A stretch of DNA of 64,000 nt from Novosphingobium sp. CECT 9465 (GTDB taxonomy: Bacteria > Pseudomonadota > Alphaproteobacteria > Sphingomonadales > Sphingomonadaceae): the NCBI RefSeq assembly GCF_920987055.1, contig NZ_CAKLBX010000001.1, positions 682,001 to 746,000 of the forward strand, in the 5' to 3' direction. The stretch's first letter is position 1. The number at the start of each line of letters is the position of its first letter. This document shows positions 8,524 to 17,450 of the stretch, piece after piece. The notes under the pieces are model-generated. The model did no database searches. It was given only the letters and a program-made list of their open reading frames with translations, and was not told where the DNA came from. The translations under genes and the position numbers were made by a program.

Positions 8524-9752
8524 ATGAACTGCATGCCGACGTCGTGATCCTTGGCGGTGGCCTCGTCGGCATGACGCTTGCCATCGGTCTGGCGAAAGCC
8601 GGAATCACCAGCCATGTCGTCGATAATTCCGACCCTGCGGCGCAGACCGCCGAAGGGTTCGACGGGCGCGCTTCGGCGATCTCGACTGCAAGCTGGAACC
8701 TCTATGCCCATCTTGGCATGGCCGAGGCGCTGACGCCGCTGGGCTGCCCGATCGCAGCGATTGCGGTGACCGACGCGATGAAGCCGGGGCGGATCGACTT
8801 CAAGCCGGGCGAGGGCGCTAAAGGCTCTGGGGACTCGCTGGGCAGGATGTATGCCAACCGCGATCTGCGCATCGCGATGTACGATGTGGCGGCGAAGGAA
8901 GAGGCGATTACCTTCCACCCCAACGCGCACGTGGCAAAGCGTGAGCGCGGGGAACATGGCGTGGCGGTGACCCTGGCCGATGGCCGCATCCTGAAAGGGC
9001 GGCTGCTGGTCGGCGCGGAGGGGCGCAAATCTCCCACGCGCGACGAGGCGGGCTTCACGCCCGCGCGCTGGGACTATGGCCATCGCGCGATCATTGCCGG
9101 ACTGACGCATGAAAAGCCGCACGACAACGTGGCGTGGGAAGTGTTCTATCCGGCGGGACCGTTCGCGCTCTTGCCGCTGCTTGATGGCGCGGACGGGGTA
9201 CACCGTTCGGCGCTGGTCTGGACCGTGGCCGAGAAGGACGCCGCCGCCGTGCTGGCCATGCCTGAGGCGATGTTCCTGAACGAAGTGTCGACACGGATGC
9301 ACGGCATTTTCGGGGCGATCAAGCTGGCCAGCCCGCGCACATCCTACCCGCTGAACTTCCACCACACGGTGAAGATCGTGGACGAGCGGCTGGCGCTGGT
9401 CGGCGATGCCGCGCACGGAATGCACCCGATCGCAGGGCAGGGCCTGAACGTGGGCCTGCGCGATGTGGCGGCGCTGGTCGAGGTGCTGTCGGACGGTGTG
9501 CGGCTGGGGTTGGACGTGGGCGATGCACAACTGCTCGCCCGCTATGAACGCTGGCGCGCGGCCGATACGTTCATGGTGGCGACGGCCACCGATGTGCTGA
9601 CGCGCCTGTTCGGCGTACCGGGCAAGTTGCCCTCCGCCATCCGCCGCTTCGGCATGGCAGGTGTGCAGCGCGTCGGGCCTTTGAAGCGCTGGTTCATGGA
9701 CGAAGCGCGCGGGATGAGCGGCGACCTGCCGAAGCTGCTGCGGGCTGCCTAG
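8520..9752 (+). CDS. UbiH/UbiF/Coq6-family FAD-dependent hydroxylase
   Basis: 410 residues from ATG 8520 (GGAG seven bases upstream), overlapping the phosphatase stop by four bases. The N-terminal dinucleotide-binding motif VVILGGGLVGMTLA binds FAD, and the second FAD motif is LVGDAAHGMHPIAGQGLNVGLRD. These are hallmarks of the ring hydroxylases of ubiquinone synthesis. Which ring carbon is modified cannot be decided; in alphaproteobacteria such enzymes may cover several positions. The stop codon TAG straddles the boundary of the IS5-family element: its TA is the target-site dinucleotide and its G is the first base of the element. Removing the IS gives TAA at the same place, so the protein is unchanged. 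Confidence 0.9.
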   Translation: MNELHADVVILGGGLVGMTLAIGLAKAGITSHVVDNSDPAAQTAEGFDGRASAISTASWNLYAHLGMAEALTPLGCPIAAIAVTDAMKPGRIDFKPGEGAKGSGDSLGRMYANRDLRIAMYDVAAKEEAITFHPNAHVAKRERGEHGVAVTLADGRILKGRLLVGAEGRKSPTRDEAGFTPARWDYGHRAIIAGLTHEKPHDNVAWEVFYPAGPFALLPLLDGADGVHRSALVWTVAEKDAAAVLAMPEAMFLNEVSTRMHGIFGAIKLASPRTSYPLNFHHTVKIVDERLALVGDAAHGMHPIAGQGLNVGLRDVAALVEVLSDGVRLGLDVGDAQLLARYERWRAADTFMVATATDVLTRLFGVPGKLPSAIRRFGMAGVQRVGPLKRWFMDEARGMSGDLPKLLRAA

Positions 9753-10515
9753 GCCGTAGACTCATAAACGCGCAGCCACAGGCGCATTGAGGCGAGTTGG
9801 ACCATGGCCAGAAAGTTTTCGGCCAACTTGTCGTAGCGGGTAGCTACTCTGCGGAAGTGCTTCAATTTGGAGAAATAGCGTTCGATCAGGTTCCGCTCGC
9901 GGTACAGCCATGTGCTGAAGTACGGTTTCGACTTCCGGTTTGCCTTGGGCGGAATGTTGGCAAACGATCCCTTTTCGCGGAGAGACGCTCGGATACGATC
10001 GGCGTCATACGCCTTGTCTGCCAGCACGATTGTTCCGGCGCCAACGTGATTGAGTAGATCGTCAGCCGCTTGCCCGTCGTGGCTTTGCCCGGCAGTCAGG
10101 CTGAGCCGGATCGGGAGGCCTTGCCCATCGACGACCGCGTGGATTTTGGTGGTGAGCCCGCCTCGGGAGCGACCGAGACAATGATCTCGATCCCCCTTTT
10201 TGCCGTCGCAGCCTGTTGGTGCGCCCGGATGGAAGTGCTGTCGATCATCTGGATATCGCCATCATGGGCGGCGGTGATGGCGTCCATCATTCGATCCCAC
10301 ACACCGGCTTTTCGCCATCGCACGAAGCGATTGTAGCAGGTTGTGCGCGGGCCATAGCGTTCCGGCAAGTCTCGCCACGGCGCCCCTGACCGCAGCACCC
10401 AGAAGATGCCATTCAGCACACGCCGGTCATCGACACGTGGCACGCCTCTAGGCTTGTTGGGCAACATTGGTTCGATCACACGCCACTCGAAATCGGTCAG
10501 GTCATATCGGCTCAT
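9749..10515 (-). CDS. IS5-family transposase, read by a -1 frameshift (orfA/orfB)
   Basis: orfA starts at ATG 10515 (MSRYDLTDFEWRVIEPMLPN) and carries the N-terminal region and first catalytic Asp (IQMIDSTSIRAHQQAA). At the run of five A and five G (complement of 10192-10201) a -1 slip on A-AAA-AGG enters the frame that reads GDHCLGRSRGGLTTKIHAVV-like sequence, then LADKAYDAD (second Asp) and the Glu region YRERNLIERYFSKLKHFRR. The fused protein is about 255 residues, normal for the IS427-type group of IS5. The last codon TAG at 9751-9749 lies outside the element: TA is the target duplication and G comes from the host, so termination depends on the insertion site. Confidence 0.88.
10192..10201 (-). 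promoter_or_regulatory. Programmed -1 ribosomal frameshift site in the transposase gene
   Basis: On the coding strand the sequence is GC-AAAAA-GGGGG. Frame 0 reads gca aaa agg ggg atc; the -1 frame reads aaa aag ggg gat cga and continues into the catalytic C-terminal half. This is the expected design for the two-ORF members of the IS5 family. The same site is at 54029-54038 in copy 2. Confidence 0.75.
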
Positions 10516-10561
10516 CCAGTCCCTGAATCAGCTTTCGCTCAACAAGGAAAGGCGTGTTACG

Positions 10562-10738
10562 ATGAACCCTATGAAGCCCTGGATGTCTTGGACGCTATTC
10601 TTCTTTGCCGCTGCCTTGATCGCATTCTTCAGCGGTGAGCAGTGGAACACCCGACTTATCGTGTTCCTGATTCTGACAATTCCGATTGTCATCTGGGCGG
10701 TGCGACAGATCAAGAAGGCTCAGACACCGTCGCGTTAA
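10562..10738 (+). CDS. IS passenger gene: 58-residue two-helix membrane protein
   Basis: ATG 10562 is preceded by AAGGAAAGG, a good ribosome binding site. The product MNPMKPWMSWTLFFF... has two hydrophobic helices (about residues 9-24 and 31-47) and a basic tail (RQIKKAQTPSR). It lies inside the insertion sequence between the transposase start and the element's end, in the opposite direction, with its stop 13 bp from the tip. The 46-bp gap to the transposase start must hold both promoters. It is unchanged in copy 2 (53492-53668). I do not recognise the family. It could be a host-derived cargo gene, a membrane modulator or a small toxin-like protein; function unknown. Confidence 0.7.
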   Translation: MNPMKPWMSWTLFFFAAALIAFFSGEQWNTRLIVFLILTIPIVIWAVRQIKKAQTPSR

Positions 10739-10761
10739 TGGGTTCACGGCCTAATTTCTGC

Positions 10762-11661
10762 TCAGATTGCCGGAACGGAAGATTCCGGCGTGGGGCTAAG
10801 CTCAACCGTCGGAGCCGCACTCGGCGCGGCAACAGGCTGTGCGCCCATCAGGGCGGCGGCTTCGATCTGGTCGAGTGCGCGCTGGGACGCCATGTAATCG
10901 CGGGCGTGGGCGAGCCAGCCGGTTGCGGCTGTCTGGCCGGGCATGCGTTCGACTTCGGCGATCGCCGCTTCTACCTTGCCACCGGCGAGGAAGGCGCGGG
11001 TGCGCACGAGGCGCGCTTCGGGCGCGGGGGAGGGGGCATCGTCGTGGCGCACCACGAACAGGTCCGATACCTGCCGCGACAGCCAGTCCCATGTGCCTTC
11101 ATCGGGCGCGCCACCGGCGAGTTGCGGGGCGAGAATTTCGAATTGTTCGGCCAGTAGCGCCAGCGTGACCGGGGCCGATCCGGCGGCGATCACGCGATCC
11201 ACTGCCGCGCCCTGTGTGGCCCCGAACCGGACGCGCAACTGGGTTTCGATCCAGCCGAGCGGCTGACCACGCTCCACCGCGCGGCGGGCGGCAAAGGCGA
11301 GCAGGAGGGATTCGGCGCGGGTGGCGTTGCCCGATGCGGCGATGGCCTGGCTGTTCAGTTCGGCAAGGCGCTGTTCCAGCATGGCAACCTTGGTGGCGGC
11401 ATCGGCGAATCGGTTCTGGGCGGCCGTATCGACGGCGGGCGGTGAAGGCATCGGCGTGGCGGTGGCGCCGGTGATCAATTGCGGCACACCATCGGCAAGT
11501 TCAACATCGATCAGCCCGTTTCGCCAGCCAAGCCATGCGGTGCCTGCCGCCCCTGCGAGCAGGCAACCTGCAATGAGCGCGGCGATGGTTCGCGTACGCA
11601 TCCCGCTGCGTTGCCCGGCCCCATATTGGGCGGCACGCGGATTTTGGCCGTAATCCTGCAT
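10762..11661 (-). CDS. Mitofilin-like / COG4223-type membrane-anchored protein
   Basis: 299 residues. A short cytoplasmic N-terminus is followed by one transmembrane helix (TIAALIAGCLLAGAAGTAWLGW), a Pro/Thr-rich stretch, a predicted coiled coil (DAATKVAMLEQRLAELNSQA) and a helical C-terminal region ending in low-complexity Pro/Ser/Thr. This layout and its position directly downstream of hemD match the alphaproteobacterial homologues of mitochondrial Mic60/mitofilin, which in some species shape intracytoplasmic membranes; a role in haem synthesis has also been suggested from gene order. hemD ends 29 bp upstream, so the gene is probably in the hemCD operon. Its stop lies close to the inner edge of IS copy 1. 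Confidence 0.7.
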   Translation of the reverse strand: MQDYGQNPRAAQYGAGQRSGMRTRTIAALIAGCLLAGAAGTAWLGWRNGLIDVELADGVPQLITGATATPMPSPPAVDTAAQNRFADAATKVAMLEQRLAELNSQAIAASGNATRAESLLLAFAARRAVERGQPLGWIETQLRVRFGATQGAAVDRVIAAGSAPVTLALLAEQFEILAPQLAGGAPDEGTWDWLSRQVSDLFVVRHDDAPSPAPEARLVRTRAFLAGGKVEAAIAEVERMPGQTAATGWLAHARDYMASQRALDQIEAAALMGAQPVAAPSAAPTVELSPTPESSVPAI

Positions 11662-11690
11662 TCGATTTTACTTGTCCTGTCGCCCCGATG

Positions 11691-12371
11691 TCACACTGTC
11701 TGGCACATTCGTGTGGCCAGTTCCAGCAGGTCCGTATCGGTCCTGGTTAGCGCTGTCTCGATGCCCGCCCATCCCGGACCGGCAAGGTCGGCAATGCGCG
11801 GTGCAAGGCAGGCCAGATAGAGACGATTGCGCGCGATTCCAAGGGCTTCACATTCACCCCTGAAATGGCCCGCCGCTTCGCCGGAGTGAAGCAGGACCAC
11901 ACCACCCTTTTTCAGCAGCGCTGCAAAGGCAGGCGGAATGGCCCGTGCCTGCGCCGCATATACGACCACGGTGGCGATTCGCACGGCCTCCGGCGGTGCC
12001 AGCGTGACCCGGTCCCGCCCGGCAAGACGCAGGTAATTTCCTGGCGGCAGCGTCTCGACCAGAGGCTGCAAGCCGCCCTCGCCAGTGCGGGCGACGGTGA
12101 ACCCGGCAGCCCGCGCGGCATCAGCCGTTGCAGCACCCACGGCCATCACAGGCACGTTTGCGAAGGCCGCCAGCTGTGGGCCGCCGTGGCGGAATGCGTT
12201 GGCGCTGCCCGCAAGGATGGCGTCGAACGGGCCTTCGGGTGCCTGCCAGGAAAGCGAGCCGACTTCGAACAGGGCAAACCCCCGCGCATCGATCCCCCGC
12301 GCGTGCGCCGCTGCCAGCGTGGCCGCGTTGCCCGGTTCTGGGCGGATGACGAAGACGGGCAGGGCGGTCAT
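11691..12371 (-). CDS. hemD: Uroporphyrinogen-III synthase
   Basis: 226 residues. HemD closes and rearranges hydroxymethylbilane into uroporphyrinogen III, the branch point for haem and sirohaem. Sequence identity in this family is low; support comes from the N-terminal VFVIRPEPGNAATLAAA, the central VMAVGAATADAARAAGF and the C-terminal VVLLHSGEAAGHF pattern, with normal length, and from its place directly after hemC, overlapping it by four bases (ATGA). Translational coupling to hemC is therefore likely. Confidence 0.85.
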   Translation of the reverse strand: MTALPVFVIRPEPGNAATLAAAHARGIDARGFALFEVGSLSWQAPEGPFDAILAGSANAFRHGGPQLAAFANVPVMAVGAATADAARAAGFTVARTGEGGLQPLVETLPPGNYLRLAGRDRVTLAPPEAVRIATVVVYAAQARAIPPAFAALLKKGGVVLLHSGEAAGHFRGECEALGIARNRLYLACLAPRIADLAGPGWAGIETALTRTDTDLLELATRMCQTV

Positions 12372-13306
12372 GCCACTCCGTCAAAGTGCAGGCGAATGGC
12401 ATCGGGCGATTGGCGGAGCAGGCGGGCGGCAAGGCGGGCCGGGCCTTGCCCATCGTGCGGACCAAAGGTTTCACGCCCTTCGGTACGCTCCACGCCATCG
12501 GGGCTGAAGATGGCGGCGCGCAAGGTGATTGAGCCTTCGCGCACGCTGGTCAGCACCGCAATCGGGCTGTGGCAATTGCCGCCAAGCGCCAGCAGGAGTG
12601 CGCGTTCGGCACGGATCGCGGAATGACTGGTGGCATCGTCGATTGCCGAAAGCCAGCCGCGCAGATCGTCCCGCGATTCAAGGCATTCGATGCCGATGGC
12701 GCCCTGCGCCGGGGCGGGCAGCCATTCGAATTCCGACAGCGGGTGGCCAACGCCGGTTTGCCCCAGCCGTTCCAGCCCGGCAGCGGCAAGCAGCGTCACG
12801 TCGGCCTCGCCCGCCTGCAGCTTGGCAAGGCGCGTGGCAACATTGCCGCGAAAGCCGACGACTGTCAGGTCTGGCCGCGCATGGAGCATCTGCGCCGCGC
12901 GACGCGGGGCGCTGGTGCCGACGCGCGCGCCGGGCGGGATGGCCTGGATGGAGGCGGCACCCACCAGAACGTCACGCACGTCGGCGCGCGGAAGAACGGC
13001 GGCGATGGCAAATTCTTCAGGGCGGACTGTCTCTACGTCCTTCATAGAATGGACGGCAAAGTCGATCTCTCCCGACATCAGCCAGGCATCGAGTTCCTTG
13101 GTCCACAGCGCCTTGCCGCCGATTTCGGCCAGCGGACGATCCAGAATCTTGTCGCCACTGGCGGTTACGGGCACCAGGTCGACCATGGATTGCGACCAGC
13201 CATGCGCGGCGCAAAGGCGCGCGCGCGCCTCTTCGGCCTGCGCCATGGCAAGCGGGGAGCGGCGGGTGCCGAGCTTGAGCGGCTGTTGTGGAGTGGCAGG
13301 TGTCAT
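12368..13306 (-). CDS. hemC: Porphobilinogen deaminase (hydroxymethylbilane synthase)
   Basis: 312 residues from ATG 13306; the frame stays open far upstream over the divergent tsaD gene, but the family N-terminus ([17 protein letters not shown]) fixes the start. HemC polymerises four porphobilinogens into hydroxymethylbilane in the cytoplasm. The dipyrromethane cofactor cysteine is in [13 protein letters not shown], and the substrate-binding arginines are in [10 protein letters not shown] and [12 protein letters not shown]. It is first in the hemC-hemD-mitofilin-like run. The 45-bp space to tsaD must hold divergent promoters. Confidence 0.95.
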   Translation of the reverse strand: MTPATPQQPLKLGTRRSPLAMAQAEEARARLCAAHGWSQSMVDLVPVTASGDKILDRPLAEIGGKALWTKELDAWLMSGEIDFAVHSMKDVETVRPEEFAIAAVLPRADVRDVLVGAASIQAIPPGARVGTSAPRRAAQMLHARPDLTVVGFRGNVATRLAKLQAGEADVTLLAAAGLERLGQTGVGHPLSEFEWLPAPAQGAIGIECLESRDDLRGWLSAIDDATSHSAIRAERALLLALGGNCHSPIAVLTSVREGSITLRAAIFSPDGVERTEGRETFGPHDGQGPARLAARLLRQSPDAIRLHFDGVA

Positions 13307-13351
13307 GCGGCGCTTGCCGTAAACGGGATTATCTCTAGAGGAAAGCGCCTG

Positions 13352-14404
13352 ATGGCCCTGATCCTTGGCATAGAATCCAGTTGCGATGAAACCGCAGCGG
13401 CGGTGATCGATAGCAATGGCGCGACGCTGGCGACGCGTATCGTGGCGCAACGCATCGCTTCGCAGGACGATGCGCACCGGCCTTATGGCGGCGTGGTGCC
13501 TGAAATTGCAGCGCGCGCGCATGTAGAGGTGCTGGCGCCGATGATCGAATCGGTGCTTGCCGATGCCCGGCTGACGCTGGACGATATGGACGCCGTTGCG
13601 GCCACGGCGGGACCGGGGCTGATCGGCGGGGTCATGGTCGGGCTGGTCACGGGCAAGGCGCTGGCAATGGCGGCAGACAAGCCGCTGATCGCGGTCAATC
13701 ACCTTGAAGGGCATGCGCTTTCGCCAAGGCTGGCCGATCCGGGGTTGCACTATCCCTATCTTCTCCTGCTGGTTTCGGGCGGGCATTGCCAGATTCTGGA
13801 AGTCGCAGGGGTCGGCCAGTATCGCCGTCTTGCCACGACCATCGACGATGCGTTGGGCGAGGCGTTCGACAAGACGGCGAAGATTCTCGGTCTCGGCTAT
13901 CCGGGCGGGCCTGCGGTTGAGCGCATGGCGCGCGAGGGAGATCCGCGCGCGGTGCGCCTGCCGCGCCCGCTGGTGGGAAGCGGCGAAGTACACTTCTCGT
14001 TCGCTGGGCTGAAAAGCGCGGTGATGCGGGCGAAGGACGCTGGAATTCACGCGGACGCGGACATTGCGGCCTCGTTCCAGCAGGCGGCGATCGATTGCGT
14101 GGTGGACCGGACCCGGATTGCCCTGGGCGCGGCTACACCGGGAATGACCGCGCTGGTCGTGGCGGGTGGGGTTGCCGCCAATGCCGCGCTTCGCGGCAGC
14201 CTTGAGGCTCTTGCGGGCGCACACGGGCTGCCGCTGATCGCACCGCCGCCGAAACTGTGCACAGACAATGCCGCAATGATCGGCTGGGCTGGCGCAGAAC
14301 GGTTCGCTCTGGGATATGTCGATGCGCTCGACGTGGCGGCGCGTCCGCGCTGGCCACTGGACGATAATGCCGCGCCGGTGCGTGGGGCAGGGGTGAAGGC
14401 ATGA
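13352..14404 (+). CDS. tsaD: tRNA N6-adenosine threonylcarbamoyltransferase
   Basis: 350 residues from ATG 13352, preceded by AGAGGAAA. TsaD, with TsaB and TsaE, installs threonylcarbamoyl on A37 of tRNAs that read ANN codons. The start [16 protein letters not shown], the metal-binding [11 protein letters not shown] and the [12 protein letters not shown] segment near the C-terminus are diagnostic of this ASKHA-fold enzyme. It overlaps gpsA by four bases (ATGA); the tsaD-gpsA pairing divergent from hemC is a recurrent alphaproteobacterial arrangement. Confidence 0.95.
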   Translation: MALILGIESSCDETAAAVIDSNGATLATRIVAQRIASQDDAHRPYGGVVPEIAARAHVEVLAPMIESVLADARLTLDDMDAVAATAGPGLIGGVMVGLVTGKALAMAADKPLIAVNHLEGHALSPRLADPGLHYPYLLLLVSGGHCQILEVAGVGQYRRLATTIDDALGEAFDKTAKILGLGYPGGPAVERMAREGDPRAVRLPRPLVGSGEVHFSFAGLKSAVMRAKDAGIHADADIAASFQQAAIDCVVDRTRIALGAATPGMTALVVAGGVAANAALRGSLEALAGAHGLPLIAPPPKLCTDNAAMIGWAGAERFALGYVDALDVAARPRWPLDDNAAPVRGAGVKA

Positions 14405-15396
14405 GCGTGGAAGTGGGTGTCGTAGGGGCCGGAGCCTGGGGCACGGCACTGGCGCAGATGCTGTCGAGCGACGGGCGCGACGTGCTGCTGTGGGCGCGCG
14501 AGCCGGAACTGGTCGCTGAAATCAACGATGATCGGCGCAACGGGCTGTTCCTGCCGTCGGCGCAATTGAATGCTTCCATCCGGGCTACGGAAAATCTGGC
14601 GGACATGGCCGATGTTCCGGTGCTGCTGCTGGTGACGCCTGCACAACATCTGGCGCGGGTGCTGGGCGGGATCGGGCGCAGCGGCGGTGACGTCGTGCTG
14701 TGTTCGAAAGGTATAGAAGCGGGGACTGGCCGGTTGATGGCCGATGTGGCGCGTGATGCCGCGCCTGACGCCAGCCTTGCGGTGCTGTCCGGCCCGACAT
14801 TCGCACATGAAGTGGCGGCAGGCCTGCCGACAGCGGTGACGCTGGCCTGCGAAGGCGGTGAAGCGCAATGGGCGCGGCTGGCTTCTGCGATCGCGCGGCC
14901 TGCGTTCAGACCCTATTATTCCGATGATGTTACCGGTGCCGAAATCGGCGGTGCGGTGAAAAACGTGCTCGCGATTGCCTGTGGCGTGGTGGATGGGTTG
15001 CAGCTTGGCCAGAATGCGCGGGCTGCACTGATCAGTCGCGGTTTTGCCGAAATGCAGCGCTTCGGCCTTGCATTGGGAGCAAGGCCCGAAACGCTTTCCG
15101 GCCTTTCGGGATTGGGAGACCTTGTGCTGACCTGTTCGTCCACATCCAGCCGCAATTTCTCGCTCGGCAAGGCGCTGGGCGAAGGGGCGAATGCTGCCGA
15201 AGTGCTGGGCGCGCAGGCGACCGTAGCGGAAGGGGCCTTTACCGCGCCGGTGCTCGCCGAACTTGCGAATCAGCGTGGCATATCGATGCCGATTGTCGAG
15301 GCGGTGATCAGCCTGTTGAAGGGCACCGCCCCTGCGCGCGATGTGGTGGCAGGATTGCTTTCGCGCCCGCTGAAGGCGGAAAACACGCTTGTCTGA
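14401..15396 (+). CDS. gpsA: NAD(P)-dependent glycerol-3-phosphate dehydrogenase
   Basis: 331 residues. GpsA reduces dihydroxyacetone phosphate to sn-glycerol 3-phosphate for phospholipid synthesis. The Rossmann motif is [15 protein letters not shown], the substrate region contains the catalytic lysine in [14 protein letters not shown], and [16 protein letters not shown] follows. Length is normal. It overlaps tsaD upstream and the flippase gene downstream (TTG start inside the gpsA end), so the three genes form a tightly packed operon. Confidence 0.95.
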   Translation: MSVEVGVVGAGAWGTALAQMLSSDGRDVLLWAREPELVAEINDDRRNGLFLPSAQLNASIRATENLADMADVPVLLLVTPAQHLARVLGGIGRSGGDVVLCSKGIEAGTGRLMADVARDAAPDASLAVLSGPTFAHEVAAGLPTAVTLACEGGEAQWARLASAIARPAFRPYYSDDVTGAEIGGAVKNVLAIACGVVDGLQLGQNARAALISRGFAEMQRFGLALGARPETLSGLSGLGDLVLTCSSTSSRNFSLGKALGEGANAAEVLGAQATVAEGAFTAPVLAELANQRGISMPIVEAVISLLKGTAPARDVVAGLLSRPLKAENTLV

Positions 15397-16885
15397 TACC
15401 GCCAAGCCTTTGGATCATCAGGCAGGCCAGCAGGATATCGCTGCGCTCGCCAAGGGCGGGCGGACGAACCTGTTCGGTTTCCTGCTGCGCCTTCTGGCGC
15501 GCATCCCGTTCCTGATCATCGCCAGCCGCCTCTACGGTGCGCCTGCCATGGGACGCTTCGCCTCGGCGCTTGTCATGGTCGAGTTTGCGGGCATGCTGGC
15601 GACACTTGGGCAAAAGCGCGGGCTTGCGCAGCGTCTCGCGGAAGGTGACGAACACCCGGCAAACACCGTGGGCGATGCGATCCTGCTGGCGATGGGGCTA
15701 TCGCTGGGCATGGGCGCGCTGATCTTTGCCTTCCCCGAATCGATGTATCCCGGCGGCAATTTCACGCTGGCGGACCGCCTGCTGATGCTGGCAATCCCCG
15801 GTCTTGCACTGGGCGATCTTGCGTTGGCGGCGCTGGCCTATCGGTTTGACGTGGCGACGACCGTGCGCGCGCGCGCTGTGGTGGAGCCGTGGACGATCTC
15901 GATCGCCGCGGGAGTGTTCTTTTTCGTCTCGCCTGCATCGGGTCTCAGCCTTGCCTATCTCCTGTCGATCTGGGCAGCGACGGCAGTGGCGCTGTTTTCA
16001 TTGGTGCGGTCCTATGGCCTGCCAAAGGCTTGGAAGCCCAAGCCCGGCCTGCTGTGGCAGATTGCCAAGCGCAACATTCCGCTGGCAGGCGCCGACGCGG
16101 TGGAGTGGGGTACGCGCAAGCTGGACGTGTTCATCCTGCGCTTCTTCGTGGGCGAAGCGCCGCTGGGCATCTACTATTTCGCGCAACAGTTCGCGTCCTT
16201 GCCGCAAAAGCTGAAGACAAGTTTCGAGCCGGTGCTGGGACCCGTGATTACCCGCAGCGTGAAGGACAAGGACTACGCCGGGATTGCCAAGCAGGTGTGC
16301 CAGGTGGGCTTCTGGATCACCGCCGCGCAGATCGGCATCGCGATGGCACTGGGGATTCCGGGCGAAGGGCTGATGGGCCTTGGCGGGCCTGACTTCGTGG
16401 CGGGCACGGCGGCGCTGGTATTCCTCCTGCTGGCCGAAGTGGTCGCGTCCAAGGCGGTCGTCAGTGAAGCTGCGCTGGTCTACCTCGCCCGCATGCGCAA
16501 CTTGTGGATCAGCCTTGCCACGATCGCGTTCCAGCTGGTGCTGACCATCGGGCTGATCATCGTGGCGCGCAATGCGGGTTGGGGACCGATGTATGTCGCC
16601 GCCGCTGCCGCACTGGCGCTGGCGCTTTCGCTGGGGCTGGCCTCGATGGTCAAGTCGCGCGTACTGGCGCGCATTCTGGGGCAGAGCATCAGCAACTGGC
16701 GCTGGGGTCTGGCATGGGCGGTCGTCCCCGCCGCTGCCGTTGGCGTCGCCTTCACCTGGCTGCCTGAATGGGCCGAGATGGCGGTGGGAATCCCTGCCAT
16801 TCTGGCAATCTACTGCTATATGTTGTGGGTCCGTTCGTTCGGACCGGAAGACCGGGTGCTGTTCCGCAAGCAGCAACCGGCATGA
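15389..16885 (+). CDS. MOP-superfamily polysaccharide/lipid flippase (Wzx-like)
   Basis: 498 residues from TTG 15389, with AAGGCGG upstream and an 8-bp overlap with gpsA. The N-terminus GRTNLFGFLLRLLARIPFLIIASRLYGAPAMGRFASALVM matches oligosaccharide flippases, and the protein shows about twelve to fourteen hydrophobic helices in paired repeats. Such proteins move undecaprenyl-linked sugars or lipid-linked precursors across the inner membrane. No glycan gene cluster adjoins it, so the substrate is unknown. The start codon is the least certain part. Confidence 0.8.
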   Translation: MSDTAKPLDHQAGQQDIAALAKGGRTNLFGFLLRLLARIPFLIIASRLYGAPAMGRFASALVMVEFAGMLATLGQKRGLAQRLAEGDEHPANTVGDAILLAMGLSLGMGALIFAFPESMYPGGNFTLADRLLMLAIPGLALGDLALAALAYRFDVATTVRARAVVEPWTISIAAGVFFFVSPASGLSLAYLLSIWAATAVALFSLVRSYGLPKAWKPKPGLLWQIAKRNIPLAGADAVEWGTRKLDVFILRFFVGEAPLGIYYFAQQFASLPQKLKTSFEPVLGPVITRSVKDKDYAGIAKQVCQVGFWITAAQIGIAMALGIPGEGLMGLGGPDFVAGTAALVFLLLAEVVASKAVVSEAALVYLARMRNLWISLATIAFQLVLTIGLIIVARNAGWGPMYVAAAAALALALSLGLASMVKSRVLARILGQSISNWRWGLAWAVVPAAAVGVAFTWLPEWAEMAVGIPAILAIYCYMLWVRSFGPEDRVLFRKQQPA

Positions 16886-16904
16886 AGCGCATGAGGGGTT
16901 TGCC

Positions 16905-17450
16905 ATGCTCGAATTGATCGAGACCAACCAGATCGTCCTGGCAGGGATCGTCCTGCTGATCGCCTTCGTGGCGTGGTGGCTGTGGGGGCGGAGCAAGCCG
17001 ACGCCGACCCGGCGCGAATATACCGATGTCCTTTCGGAAGGCGCGGCTCCGGCAGAGCGCAACAATGCCTTGATTTCGGCCCCAAGCGCCGCCGCGCTGG
17101 TCACCCCGCCGCCGGGCGTGGGCACGATGGCGGGCATTGGCGAGATCGTGGCGCATGCGGCGGCTGAGGAGGTGGCGGAGGCGGTTCCGGTTCCGGTTCC
17201 GGTTGTCGCAAGCGGTGATGACCTTGGCCGGATCAAGGGCATCGGGCCGAAGCTGAAAGCGCTGCTGACCTCGCTGGGTGTTACCACCTACGCACAGATC
17301 GCAAGCTGGACGGATGAGGATATCGCCCGGATCGACGCGCAGCTTGGATCGTTCGCCGGGCGTGCAAGGCGCGATAACTGGGTGGAACAGGCCAGGCTTC
17401 TCGCCAGCGGCGATGCGGCGGCTTACGAAGCGAAATTCGGAAAGATCTAA
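16905..17450 (+). CDS. Membrane-anchored helix-hairpin-helix protein
   Basis: 181 residues from ATG 16905 (TGAGGGG upstream). One N-terminal transmembrane helix (IVLAGIVLLIAFVAWWLWG) is followed by a flexible region with a Val-Pro repeat (AVPVPVPVV) and a C-terminal HhH domain, LGRIKGIGPKLKALLTSLGV, then TTYAQIASWTDEDIARID. The C-terminal domain is like the COG3743 group (predicted 5'-nuclease-like or ribosomal-L21-associated HhH domain). HhH motifs bind DNA backbone or act as protein contacts. It follows the flippase closely and converges with a lipoprotein gene, overlapping its stop by four bases. Function unproven. Confidence 0.75.
   Translation: MLELIETNQIVLAGIVLLIAFVAWWLWGRSKPTPTRREYTDVLSEGAAPAERNNALISAPSAAALVTPPPGVGTMAGIGEIVAHAAAEEVAEAVPVPVPVVASGDDLGRIKGIGPKLKALLTSLGVTTYAQIASWTDEDIARIDAQLGSFAGRARRDNWVEQARLLASGDAAAYEAKFGKI

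Larger units (their letters stand above)
9752..10751 (-). mobile_element. IS5-family insertion sequence with passenger gene, copy 1 (1000 bp)
   Basis: Exactly 1000 bp, flanked by TA at 9750-9751 and 10752-10753 (2-bp target duplication). The ends are imperfect inverted repeats beginning GGCCGT and containing ACGCG: ggccgtagactcataaac at 9752 and ggccgtgaacccattaac read inward from 10751. It encodes a two-frame DDE transposase (minus strand) and a divergent 58-residue membrane protein (plus strand). Every predicted protein is identical in the inverted copy at 53479-54478, and the segments I compared base by base also match, which implies recent transposition. It landed in the short gap between the convergent stops of the UbiH-type gene and the mitofilin-like gene, a neutral site. 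Confidence 0.93.
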
